Under the pieces are notes generated by a model, which did no database searches, was not told the DNA's origin, and saw nothing but the letters and a program-made list of their open reading frames with translations. Below are positions 36,161-47,000 of a stretch of DNA of 64,000 bases, one piece after another. How positions within the stretch are numbered: position 1 is the first letter of the stretch; every line of letters starts with the position of its first letter. Both the position numbers and the translations under genes were made by a program. Source of the DNA: Sitta carolinensis (lineage: Eukaryota; Chordata; Aves; Passeriformes; Sittidae); assembly GCA_032173965.1 (NCBI GenBank), contig CM063299.1, forward strand, positions 3,283,501-3,347,500. Direction: 5' to 3'.

Positions 36161-39100
36161 GATCACTGCTTTTTATGCATCACCCTGAATGCTTGGAGCT
36201 TACATTCTTCTTTTTCACATGCTTTATTTGTCATCTGGCACAAAATGAGTGCTAAATCAGTAGCAAGTGGGTTGCAAGCCCACAATGAAAGATTTACCTA
36301 AAGATTTACTACACAGAACACTGTAGGGAATTCAGGAGTGTTTTGTGGCTGACTGGAATAAAAGAAATCGAGGACTGGGCCCTAAATAGATAAAGAATTT
36401 TCAATGGCATTGATATTTTGTAATTGCTGTATATAATTTCCACACAGTCCTAAAAGCAGATCTGACTTCGAAAAATTAGGATTAATGAGTTTCTTACTTG
36501 TATTTTTGTTTTCTCTAAGGTCAGATTGGATGAACTACCTCAGGTTAATAATTTAGGGAACTTGAGCTAGTAATTCTTGGCAAAACAGATGCACGGACAG
36601 CACTGCTCTGCAGGTGTTCCCTTCCCTTTGAAATAAACCTGGGAGCTCTGAGTCCACTCCTTTTCCCTCTGTCTCCTCTGCAGAAAGCTGAGTAATGTGG
36701 TGACACAGCACAGGGCAGGTCACTTCCTGAATGAGAGGGGGAAATTTAGACACCTCTCCTCTGAAACCAAAGTCAGCCTGTCAGCCAATTCCTAAAAGCT
36801 GACCAGACATCCTCAGACACAAAAACCTTTGGCCATTCTGGACCTGGGCCAGATTTGTGACATATTTCCCTTACTCATAATTATTGGCTGTTAGCACTCC
36901 ACACATTTATTTTTTTTTAAATAAAGTGTATTCTTCCCAGTCATAATTTTTCTCTATTCATTCAGCATAAAGGGCTGCTTTAAATATTTCAGATTCAGCA
37001 TTTCCACGTTTGGTTGTTAATGAGCAGTAGTAGGAAGACGTCAGCAGCCAGCTGGGAACAGGGTTCTAAATTAGGCTGTGGTCTTCACACAGCAGAAAGC
37101 ACACAAATGAGAGCATGGAGTTTATTCTAATGCATCATAAATAAGAGGCTAAGATTAAAATAAAATACTGATTTTAAATGTATTCAGATCTGAGGCCTGA
37201 TTTATTGAAAGGAAATGACAGCAGTAGATAAAACCAAAGATAAATCTCCAGTGAAGTCCTGTCTTTGAAGTGACCAAAAGCTATGAAATGTCATGTGAAA
37301 TCCTGGCACTGAAGCCCAAGGAGAATTAAGGGGAAGCTGCTGGGAAGAAAATAGATATATTTGCAGCAGGACCATTGCTTGTGCATCTGTAACTTACCAC
37401 GGGCGAATATTTGAATCCATGGGTTTGGAAAACACGGGGGGAGAGGTGTTACTGGGAGTGGCATTGCTTTCAAAACCATCAATCTCCAGGAAAAAGTGGG
37501 AACTGTTGAAGACAGTGCATTTAAGAAATATCAGTGATAAATGCCAAGCCTAGCCACAAGCCAAGAAAAGAACTACCAAGGGCAAGCTTAACAATTTATC
37601 TCTCCTGGCATTAAACCTGAGCTGGAGCAGAGGCTGATCTGCTCTCCCCTGAGGGGATCCCAACCTCCAGCCTGGGCTCAGCTCTTCCAGGCTGGCAGAT
37701 GGGCAAAATTCCCAAGGTATTTTTAGAACACATGGCATCAGATCCTGACATGTGTGAGCAGCAATCTCCAAACCAGCCTCGTACCCAGCTCCTGTCTCTG
37801 CCCAGCCACGCAAAAATGCTTTTTTAAAAATCCCAGTCCCTGCTCTTCCAGCCAGGAGCCATCAGGATGGATCACTTCAAATCCATTAGCAGTGATAGTG
37901 ATTAAATCAGAAAGTTTGAAAGGTCACAGTTGGGTGACATCAGGCATTTCCATGATGCATTTCTCTTGCCTGCACGACTTTTAACTGCTTTCCCTATAAG
38001 CAATTATATAAATATTTATAGTGAAAAGAAATAAAATTTGGAACAACACAGAAAAAGTGGTATGAAAAGAGAGATTTCACCTTTTAAAAGCCTGCAGAGT
38101 GGAGAGGCAAAAATCAATGGCTTGGTTTTACTGGATCTCAATAAAACTTTGCTACAGCTCACCACAGGCAGAGGAGTTTCAGTGGTGGATGCAGCAACTC
38201 CCACAGGGGCTGTTATTCACAAACTGCCTTACATTTCTGAAATGTTGCAGTAGTCACCTGGAAAACCTTTCCAATTCACCTAATATTTAAGGGTTTGTCC
38301 ATAGGGCATTTTTTTTTTTCTTAACTGCATCTTCCCAAAAAAATCTTGTTGAAGTGAAGTACTCGTATTGATGGCAAAATGCTGAGTTACTAGGACGCGA
38401 CTGAATAAGCTGCTGCTATTTGCTAAAAATAGCAGTATCCATCTCATCTCACTTTGCAGAGGCTCCACGATCCAGGTGGGAATTCTGGCACCCACCAGCT
38501 GTGCAGCAGCTGGAAAGGAGCCCTGCTTTGGGGGCTGGCAGTCCTCACCTCTCCTGGCCTGGGGATGTCATGGGGGGAAAATCGCCCCAAAAGCCACCGT
38601 GCAAAGCAGGGTGCCATCAATAGCCAGGTGCTGATGTGGCCAGGGGCTCAGCCACCAGCAGGTCTGACAGCTCCTCCCTGTCAGGGCTCACTTACAGACT
38701 TAATGTACCCAAATTGCAGGAGCTTCCAGCAGGGAATGCCGCTGTCTTTTGGGAAAGTGAATATTGCCAATACAGGCTGAGAGTGGGAAATGCCACCCCG
38801 GGAGGGCAGCAGCTGCTGGGGCAGAGGAGGGAGAGTTGTGAAGGAACAGGATGGAGCAGCACTGGAACATGTCATTAATCGAGTATGTTAAAGCCCTGCA
38901 TTAAAATCCACGTGATGTCGGTGCCGTGTGTTACAGGAATGCTGTCAGCCACGCCCTGAGCCCTGGGATGAGGTGGGAAAACCCCCAAGGTTACTGCTCC
39001 TGAGGCCACAACGAATGTGAGATAGGAGATCAGTAATTGAGGGCTTGGCTTTGGCAAGATTCCTATAACCCCACAATGTGCCACGGAATTGCCCCTTTTT

Positions 39101-40006
39101 GAAGTGCTGGGTGTGCCATGGGCTGTTCAGACACCTTGTCTCCCCCCATATGCCACCAAAGAGCTTCTCTTCTTGAATTTAATGACAAAAAAGACAAATT
39201 GGACCACCCAAGCTGTGGATCTCAAGTAACTAATGGCACCATTCCTGTGAAAAGTGATTCCTCTGATTATTGAGAATTATAAACGTCAGAACAGCCACAA
39301 CTGGCCAGGCCATCAGAGCTTCAGAAATTGCCATAATAACCAGTAATTACTCAGAATGAAGAGTTTATGAATGAAAATTCGTCCTTGCTCTGCAATAACT
39401 TTGTTGATTTCATGGTATCAGGCAGGAATTACAGCTTATATTTCTCCATTCATATTAAATACAAACCCTCAATCCCTTTATTAATTCCTCTTATATCAAT
39501 AATGAATGAAAGTGAATATTTTATAAAACAGCAAAAAAGTCTTATTAATCAGAATAATGAAAACGGAGTGAATTTAGGTTTCTTTTTGTGACAGGATTTT
39601 TCAAACCTCCTGCTCTCCCAGCTCTCTGCCTCTCCACAATCTCTCACATTTCCATGTAAGGCTAAGTTTGAAACGCTCCCTTTTTTCAGGCCAGCATCTC
39701 TTACATAAAACCTGGTATGTTCTTCCATGTGATCTCTTAAAAAAAAAATCACTTTATACCAAACCTTAACCATCATTAGGTCGGATTCATGTGAGGTTAT
39801 ACAGAACAAAGGTGTTGGTGGTATTTTATCTTCCTAAAGGAGATAAAGCAGGGAGTTTTAGTGGTTTACACGGAGCTGGAGTCCTACCTTTTCTTGGTGG
39901 GAGTGCCCTCAGTCACCTTTTTCTCTTGCTGGTTTGCAGGGGGAATTCCAGGCGGGTTTGTTTTCTTGCCCATTAGTGGAACGATTTCGTTGTTATCTTT
40001 AATCAT
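27318..40006 (-). CDS. TRPV3: TRPV3, warm-gated cation channel (17 coding exons)
   Basis: Seventeen exons from 40006-39888 to 27412-27318 give an unbroken 787-residue frame (human 790). TRPV3 is a plasma-membrane tetrameric Ca2+-permeable channel of keratinocytes, opened by warmth and by compounds such as camphor and carvacrol. Order of parts: N-terminal tail opening [15 protein letters not shown]; ankyrin repeats at about 120-370 ([55 protein letters not shown]); linker with [11 protein letters not shown]1 in exon 9; S2 in exon 10; S3-S4 across exons 11-12; S5 in exon 13; pore and S6 in exon 14; TRP helix with IWKLQ; C-terminal PETSV. The selectivity filter reads TLGLGDL (636-642), where mammals have TIGLGDL. 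The exon 12 donor is GC rather than GT. An acceptor four bases before the ATG shows that the 5' UTR is split. Its neighbour TRPV1 is a tandem paralogue. Confidence 0.96.
27864..27934 (-). CDS. TRPV3: TRPV3 coding exon 16
   Basis: Encodes [20 protein letters not shown] and GPT, nearly identical to mammalian TRPV3. It corresponds to [20 protein letters not shown] of TRPV1. Confidence 0.96.
28517..28629 (-). CDS. TRPV3: TRPV3 coding exon 15
   Basis: Encodes [20 protein letters not shown] and [17 protein letters not shown]. It matches the mammalian [20 protein letters not shown] segment with moderate divergence. Confidence 0.94.
29024..29295 (-). CDS. TRPV3: TRPV3 coding exon 14 (pore, S6, TRP helix)
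   Basis: Encodes the turret ([14 protein letters not shown]), pore helix, filter TLGLGDL, S6 ([18 protein letters not shown]) and the TRP helix ending IWKLQ at CAG/GTTTGT. The turret is locally GC-rich. Confidence 0.97.
29627..29693 (-). CDS. TRPV3: TRPV3 coding exon 13 (S4-S5 linker and S5)
   Basis: Encodes [20 protein letters not shown] then GV. At 67 bases it is as long as the TRPV1 S5 exon. Donor GTAAAT. Confidence 0.96.
30143..30182 (+). repeat. Perfect 20-base tandem duplication
   Basis: Two identical 20-base copies, 30143-30162 and 30163-30182, start with GCAGGTGAAAC. They lie inside the TRPV3 intron only five bases from the GC donor. On the gene strand each copy is pyrimidine-rich (TTTTCTTTTGTTTC). 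Confidence 0.95.
30187..30188 (-). other. TRPV3: GC-type 5' splice site (GC-AG intron) in TRPV3
   Basis: The intron after exon 12 starts GCAAGT, not GTAAGT, and ends TTTTCAG at 29694. Apart from the C, the donor fits the consensus AAG/GCAAGT, the form usual for functional GC-AG introns. The reading frame requires the cut here. Confidence 0.85.
30189..30354 (-). CDS. TRPV3: TRPV3 coding exon 12 (S3-S4)
   Basis: Encodes [20 protein letters not shown], then the S4 run [20 protein letters not shown] and [11 protein letters not shown]. It ends AAAAG/GCAAGT, a GC-type donor. Confidence 0.96.
30962..31035 (-). CDS. TRPV3: TRPV3 coding exon 11 (S2-S3 and start of S3)
   Basis: Encodes [20 protein letters not shown] and FHFA. 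It matches mammalian [20 protein letters not shown] nearly throughout. Confidence 0.95.
31578..31679 (-). CDS. TRPV3: TRPV3 coding exon 10 (S2)
   Basis: Encodes [20 protein letters not shown] and the hydrophobic S2 helix [14 protein letters not shown]. Phase 0 at both ends. Confidence 0.93.
32093..32251 (-). CDS. TRPV3: TRPV3 coding exon 9 (pre-S1 and S1)
   Basis: Encodes [20 protein letters not shown] followed by the S1 helix [19 protein letters not shown] and HRPNVNE. An A-rich intron tract lies just downstream of the exon 8 side. Donor GTGAGT. Confidence 0.96.
32870..33046 (-). CDS. TRPV3: TRPV3 coding exon 8
   Basis: Encodes [20 protein letters not shown] and then [17 protein letters not shown], the last ankyrin helix and the beta linker that couples neighbouring subunits. 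At 177 bases it equals the TRPV1 exon. The GTGAGT donor was chosen over a GTGTGA two bases earlier because only it keeps phase. Confidence 0.95.
33683..33963 (-). CDS. TRPV3: TRPV3 coding exon 7
   Basis: Encodes [31 protein letters not shown] and [16 protein letters not shown], covering ankyrin repeats four to five and the finger loop between them. Donor GTGGGT. Confidence 0.96.
34157..34297 (-). CDS. TRPV3: TRPV3 coding exon 6
   Basis: Ankyrin repeat exon encoding [20 protein letters not shown] through [13 protein letters not shown]. At 141 bases it is exactly as long as its TRPV1 counterpart. Confidence 0.96.
34482..34658 (-). CDS. TRPV3: TRPV3 coding exon 5
   Basis: Encodes [20 protein letters not shown] and on to [11 protein letters not shown]. 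The [12 protein letters not shown] ankyrin signature, whose counterpart in TRPV1 contacts ATP, is intact. Confidence 0.95.
34917..35074 (-). CDS. TRPV3: TRPV3 coding exon 4
   Basis: Encodes the basic [20 protein letters not shown] run and the first ankyrin-type helices ([10 protein letters not shown]). It is locally GC-rich. Acceptor ATTCAG, donor GTGAGC. Confidence 0.9.
35748..35834 (-). CDS. TRPV3: TRPV3 coding exon 3
   Basis: Encodes [20 protein letters not shown], the acidic linker matching human DDMDSPQSPQDDVTE. The acceptor has a good pyrimidine tract (TTTCTCTGCAG); donor GTGAGT. Confidence 0.9.
36127..36157 (+). repeat. T31 homopolymer in TRPV3 intron 2
   Basis: Thirty-one T bases preceded by a shorter T9 run. 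No flanking retroposon body or target duplication was recognised. Confidence 0.9.
37398..37502 (-). CDS. TRPV3: TRPV3 coding exon 2
   Basis: Encodes [20 protein letters not shown], then [14 protein letters not shown], closely matching the mammalian FFLEIEGFE and [13 protein letters not shown] segments. Donor GTAAGT. Confidence 0.92.
39888..40006 (-). CDS. TRPV3: TRPV3 coding exon 1
   Basis: ATG at 40006, encoding [15 protein letters not shown] through TPTKK. It matches the human EMVPLMGK and ITPTKKS segments. The acceptor CTGTAG ends four bases upstream of the ATG, and the donor is AAAG/GTAGGA. Confidence 0.88.
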
Positions 40007-43000
40007 GTTTCTACAGTAGAGAGACATCAGTTACTTGACTCCTGTTCCTTTGAAGGAAGTGTGGTGACCAAATTACCTGTTTACAGTTTCTTCACACAAA
40101 TATTGATTCTTTTTCCCCCCAAAGTTTCTCATTTTTCAGCTGTTAAGCACACACCCCCACCATTTCATGTGTCAAATCTGGAGGGTTATACACATGAGTC
40201 ATTAAATTTCAGTCTATGACAAGTGCCATTAAAAGTGGTACCAGGAGAACCATAAATTCAAGCCTGTGCCTAAATTAAACTGAGCCTGTCAGTCCCAGTG
40301 ACAGGGTGTGTTATTTAGAGAAACAGAAAGAGCAGGATGACTTTTATAAGTAGCCCTAAAGTTGGGCATCTTTACATTAATCTGAGCAGTCTGCTCTTGA
40401 CCAAGATAATTTCAGAAAAGTGGTAAATTCCAGGAAGAGCTGTGCAACAGAAAACGGAAAAAGGAAGGCTCCAGATACGAAAAGAACAAAGAAAAATCCC
40501 TGAAAGTTTTCACTGCATTGGAAGAGCAGAAGCAGCAGAATGAAAATGATGCCCAAGGTGAACTCAGCTAAATTATCACATGGATAACATCCAGGATTTG
40601 CATCCTGGTGATTTCCCAACATTTCCTCAGGAAACAGGGAAAAAACATGATTCTGCTGGATGGAAATGACCAGCAGCACATGACACAAAGGGATCTTGAT
40701 TCATGTTACCTGCCTAGGAACACCCACAACATGAATTCTGTAAGGAATAATGAATAACTATCTCCTTGTTTCTCAATCTAATACTCAAGGGCATCATTCT
40801 AAACGACCTAGGATAATTTGAAAGCAAGAAGGTGAATTCAGGATACATTAAAATTCACTGAAGGTACACCCAGGAAGATTTATGAGGTCAGAGATCCATT
40901 CCCAAGGAAATCAGGGGAGTGGCCTCCATACCCAAGGACAAATGGTAAAAATAATTTGCCTGCAAAGTTTGAACAAAATCACCTACACATTTTTTCCCCC
41001 TCCTACTCCACTTTCTTTAATGTGACAAATGTACACAGGCAAACTTTCTGCTCCTGTCACAGTGCTGTCAGTGTGCCTTAGCACCAGCATTCCTTCATTA
41101 TGGGAGTACCAAGATACAGAAAGCAGATTGTTCAGAGTGCTTGAAAAGACATGACACCTGGTATGAGAGAGGAGCCAAGAATATCAAATACGCTGGTATT
41201 TGAGTGAAAGTCTATTAATGCATAAACAACAAATGTTTAATTATGGCAATTTTCAATCCCAAGTACAGAGAACTGAGAATTTACAGGGTCCAAACACTCC
41301 TAAGTGCAGCTGTAATCTCTTGGCACTCTGTGGAATAGGAACTTGAAACATTGGAAAGAACCCCTTACCTTGCAAAGGCTGGCTGAAGAAACAGCATGAA
41401 AAATAATTTTTATTGTGTTTTCTACCATTGGCAGGTGTGTTCACACTAGGAAACATTCCTAGTTTGGATGAATTCCCTAAGAATTCATCTCACAGCTTTC
41501 ATAGAAATAATTTATAAAGGGAAAAATATTTTTACTTGCCTACAAAATACACCACAGCTTTTAGTAAATGAAGAGAAGAGCTGAACTTGGAGATGACACA
41601 GTGGAGGTGGGAAGAGAGGGTTTGTTTGTGCCACTGGAAATGCCACTCACATAGTCCCCAGACACATGTTGTGCCAGTGAATACACTGATAAACATTTAG
41701 TCTAAACACAGCTAAAACAAATGACTGTTGTCTTGCTTAGTTCATAAATAATTCTGCTATTTACTTCTAACCAAGTACTTAAAGAATACAAAGCAGTGGG
41801 TGGGCAAAGACAGCAAATGGGGTACTTGACATAAATCGAATAAAAGGGGACCATGGTGGTGAGGGACATTAAATAGCTTCACAAAATAAGCGACTTCAAA
41901 GGAAGAGAATAGTTGGGAACAGATTAAAAATCCAAAAGTCAACAAAAGGAGTTGAGAATGGCACAGCTGGGTGGGGTGTGAAGTCACAGGGGTGGGAGAG
42001 TAGAACGAAGAGCTAGAGGAATAAACATCAAGGTTAAATTCCTAAATTCCTCTTGTTCGTGAGTGATGCTGGAGCTGTCAGAGATGGCGACACCTTCCTG
42101 CAAGGGCAGCAGCTCAAAGCCCCACGTGCGGTCGGTTTGCAGCACAGAGATTCAGCAGTGGCTCGAGAACAGGCGGCACCTCTGAGGAGAGGTGGGAAAT
42201 AACCAAAGGGTGATGAAGGACTGCTGAACACCAGTGCTGGAAAGAAGCGATTTGGGAAGGAAAAAGAGGACAGATTTCCTTAAAGTACAGAGGGACTACT
42301 CTTTCAAAAACACAGAGATGTATCCCAGCCAAAAAGTCTGTTCAAAATGAGTTCTCAGCCTGCCCAAGTAAATAACTGCAGGCACCAGAGCAGGAGCACC
42401 TTGTTACAGTGCTGAGGTAGCGTCTGCTTCATTTGTAATCACGATTAATTGTGTGCTGAGATGAAAACTAAGCTGGGCTTTCAGCAGCAGCTTCCAGTGC
42501 ACTCTCATTCTCTGTAATCTCTGACAGATAGAGAAAAAGAGTGCAGCAGCCTGAAAAGTGTCAGATCTAAGCAGGGTAGCTTACATAACCTGATACAGAG
42601 CGTTGGCTTTGGTTGTAACTATTTTCTACCCCCATTATCTCCTTAATTGTCACTTATTTGAAGTGTCCAGAGAAACAAAAAGCCAGCATTGATTGATAAT
42701 ATTAAGAATTACTTTGAAAGGGATCTGAGGAGCTGGCATCTGACCTCCAGGGTGCTAGGGGTAAGAAAAAGGAATTTATCTGTGATGGTGAATGGGATTC
42801 TGCCATTGCTACACATTATCACAGACTCACCTTCTGCTTATCTGAGAGCCAGAAAAATCACACATACCTGTATCTCTATACTCAGTAGCAGATTATATGA
42901 TGTGGCTAAAGAGAGAATCCTACAAATCAGAAGAAACCTTCAGCTGTGATGTTGTGGCACAAAGGTCTCCCCTTCCCTGGGGGCACAGGAGGGGAAGTGA

Positions 43001-43814
43001 CTTCCAAGAGCTGTTTCATTCACAGGCTCCTCAGAACAGCCCCTGACACTTGCCAGCACCTACGACCTAATTCTCACTGGCCCATTAAAAATAAATCCCC
43101 TCCCCAGAGGGGAACGCTGATAAAACTTCATTCTGACTTTTCTGCATTATTTATTAGTCATATCAGCAGAAAGTTACACTCGGTAGGAAGAGCTTCATCT
43201 TCCTGTAAGATTTTTTTAAATTTTGAGGGTCATTCAAAGACTTCAGTGCTACCAAAAATGCACTTCTTGGGCAAAAATTTTTACTTTCCTATGAAGGTTT
43301 TTCCTAACAGAAATATTAAAAAAAACTCTGAAAAGCAATATTTTTCCCTAAGGAAAAATTATTTGAGATTATTTACCTGCCTATTTCTGAATTAAATAGA
43401 GAAGAAATTTTTTTATGAGTTGAAATAACTTATTTTATAACTTATATTTGACTTTCAACGGTCACTACAGTAGCTGAAACTTTTGGTAGAGGATGACAAA
43501 CGTATTAAAGTTCTGCTTGTATGATATTATATTTTGGATCCCCTTGGCACAGGAATTAGGAAGTTCAACAGTGTTCCAAGCTGACATACACAAATTAAAC
43601 TAGGCCTGTCCTTCTTCACCCCTGAATGCCCACGGAAACAGCGTGGCACAGCTCAGGAGAGCCATTTCCAGCCTAGAACAACAGAGACAAGCACCACAGG
43701 AACACATTCTCTGTGTGAAGGATGGGTTTCACCTTTGTCTCTGGAAGATTTCCCTCTCTCCAGCAGCATCACCTCCAAACACCCCTGGAGCACTCACCCT
43801 GCTCACAACACCTC

Positions 43815-44025
43815 CATGTCGGCTCGGACGGGTCCGGGCGGCGGAAACCAAAGCAAGGCCCCACTGATGACATCCAAAACTCATCTGCCAGAGGAGCAAA
43901 ACCACCTGGAGGCTCCAGACTATCCTAAAAACACAAACCCAGCCTGCTCCAGGCAGCCGGGGTGCTCAGCTGGCGAGCACAGGCAGGGAAGCGCCGAGGA
44001 GCCGCGGCCGCGCGGGGTTTGCTCC
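43815..44025 (-). promoter_or_regulatory. TRPV3: CpG cluster, candidate TRPV3 promoter
   Basis: CpG-dense stretches (CGGCTCGGACGGGTCCGGGC near 43820; GAGCCGCGGCCGCGCGGGG near 44000) are isolated in CpG-poor DNA. They lie 3.8 kb upstream of the TRPV3 start codon on its coding strand. The TRPV3 ATG exon is spliced, so an upstream first exon is needed and this is the best candidate. The assignment is inference. Confidence 0.3.
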
Positions 44026-47000
44026 ATCTGAAATTAGGGAGCAGGGAGAAACTGGCCAGGCAACAACTCTTGACTTCAGAGCTGCCAAAGTGGGATGACA
44101 CACAGGCAGTAATTACACACTGCAGAGTTACTAAAGCTGAGTTGCTCACAGGTGACTTCATGGCAGCAGTGGAGTATCTCAGGTGATCGCTGCTCTGCAG
44201 TTGGCTCGCTGTTTGCAAAGGAGAATGGCCATGTTCCTGTATTTGGGTTGTAAATGACACCTTTAGGTCATGCTCAGTTTATTACATAGCATGGACCTAG
44301 TCAGAAGGCAGAAAACAAAACCAAGGAAATGATCCTAAGCACAACAGCAAGCAAAAGTTTTTGCTGTTATTTCAAAAATTTTCAGACTACATTAGGAGAT
44401 CTCGTACTCTCACAGTGCTGTCAGGGAAAATGTGGTGGTTGGGTTTAGACTTTTCCCTATCTGTAAAAGTTTTTAATGAATATTTCCTCACAGGGGCTGT
44501 GGGAACCAGTTGTGTTTCACATCCCTGTGATAGGCAATGGTTTTCCTCAGCTTTTCTACTTGGAAGCTGTTGAGCAATGGTGAATGCAGAATTCTGGTCT
44601 GGGACATACCAGAAGAGTGACCATAAGTTCCTCTGCTCTTTTTATAGAGTCTTTGCATTATCTCCAGAAATAGGATGTGAAAAAGCTCCTATGTCTTTGC
44701 AGTCACGCCTGCAAGGTGTATTTACAGCTGCTGGTCTTGATTTAATTATTAGATGGGAGTTTAAGAGGAACTATGTAGGCAGCAAAACAGGAATATTTTT
44801 TAAGCTATAGACAAGGGCAAAAATAAGTCAAATTTGGGTGGTGTTTTTTGGTAGGAGGTAGATCAAAATTTGGAAGTAAAACCAAAATATCTTTGGATAC
44901 TACAACACAGACATTTTAATCCAAAGACTACAGCATTAAAATACATCTACCAACTTAAGGTAAGCTCCTCCAGTTCATAAATTATCCTTAAAAACAGGTC
45001 TGCTGGGTATTACATTTGCCTCAGACCTTGTGTGAAATGCCAGGAGCAGTGCACAGTTCCTGCTAATGAATCAGCTCCCCAGGAGCTGCAGGGGGAAAGG
45101 GGCTGTGCCTGGGCTGGTTGGATTTGGCACTGGGGATCCCTTTGGTTGGAGGTGCTGAGCACACATCCAGCTCTGCCTGACACAAATGCCTGCTCTGCTC
45201 CAAACCCTGTGCCAGGAAATGTTGTTCCCATCTTGCCAAATGCCTGAGATACATTGTGACAACCCAGAGGCAGCTGCTTTGATGGTCTTTTAGCTGCTGG
45301 TGTAAGAACCTGGAATAAGGACTGCATCCTGCCATTCCCTCCTGCCTGGGAGAGCACCAGCTTGGTTCTCAACACAAACTGTGAGAAACTGTTTAATTGT
45401 AGTTACTCTGAGGATGGAAATAGGCAAAGCCACATGAAATCTGGGTGAAGGTGCATCTGAGGACCCTTGCTTCACCTCTGATCAACCACAGTAACAGAAA
45501 TCCTTCTGCTAAGGAGAGAAAATGAGTTTGGCAGCAAGCAGGACTTTGAACTTGGAAAGCAGCTATATCTGAAAGCACCCAGAGCTGTGTGGTTTAGCAG
45601 AACACAGGACCTAGCAGCAAGGCCTATTTATACTGCTGTGGCACTTTTCCAGAGAGGAAAAACTGGGACAAGCTGCAGCAAGAGAGGCAGAGCCCTGCTC
45701 CCAGCCTGCCCACGAAGGGGCAGGGGCTGCAGGAGCTGTGAGCAGCTCAGCTCCAGCCTGCCTGCTCTCTGAGCACTGGCAGGGCAGCCCTGAGCCCCAG
45801 GGTGGCCTTTCCTCTGCAGCTCTCAGACTCAGGGAGCAGGAGCCCTGTCTGTTTCTGGCTGACCTCCCTGAAAACAGAATTTTGGGGTGCAGTGAGCCTG
45901 AGCTGGGCTGCTTGTGGGGACAGACTTGAGAGCCAGGAAATGAGAGGCAGAGCTCCAGTCAGTCACATGTGTAAACATTTTCTTCCAGTTTTAATCATTA
46001 ACCTGCTTAGCCTTTTTGTTCCCTGCTCCACCCTGATGTTTCTGACAAGGGCAGCATTTTTCAGGAGCTATGGAGGGTTTTGCAAGAGGCTCTGTCATGA
46101 CCGTGACCATTTTATAGAGTTTTACAGCAGTCACCAGCTGCTTCAGCTGCTGAAGAGATGCCATAAGGGTCAAGAACATTAATAACATGCATCTCCTATC
46201 AAAAATTATTCAAAAATTTCAGCTTTGGACACTCTGTGCAGCACAAATAAGGAGCAGATCCCTATGTGGCATTATTTTGTTCTCCTAGCAAGTGTTAGAT
46301 TCAGTAGAAACCAAAATGAACAAGATGAAGGAAACCCTGGATGGGAGGGAATGAGCATTTGGAGGTCATCCATCTGACATCAGCCAGCCAGAGCTGCATT
46401 TACTCCTCTGCTGATACAGGACACCATCCCAGGCAAACTCACTTTAGAAGTTACCCAGATTTTATATTTTATTCTGGATTTTAAGTACCCCAACAGAGTC
46501 ACTAAGGGGAAAAGCCACTATCTAAATTAATTTTTACTTTGGGTAACATCAAGAATAATTGTAAATTACTTATGATTTTATTCCCCAAGCTCCTTAAAAA
46601 TAACTCCAAGTATGAGAATTAAAACACTGAGCATACCAGTAGCAGCCCACTTCCCCTGAGCATAGTGTTTAATTGAGTCACAGGAGGCTTCCACGATTTT
46701 TCACTGCACTCTCCTCATCCCTCCCCTCGGAATTAAACTTGTCCTGGGATCACCTCTGTGTGCTGGTACACAAAGAGCTTTTCACACCTCTCCAAACAAC
46801 TGAGTAGCACTTGCAAATATTTACACATTATGCTCGTAAATTGCAAGATAAGAGGCTGCTTTATGCAGCTAAGCAACAGGAAAATGAATTAGCATGCAAG
46901 TGTGTGACTGTCACCTACCAGGAGCCAGCCTTGTGGGAAGTCATTGCAGGAAAATACTGGGATATCACTTACCAGTTGGTGCAGCCTGGGCTGCAGGGAC

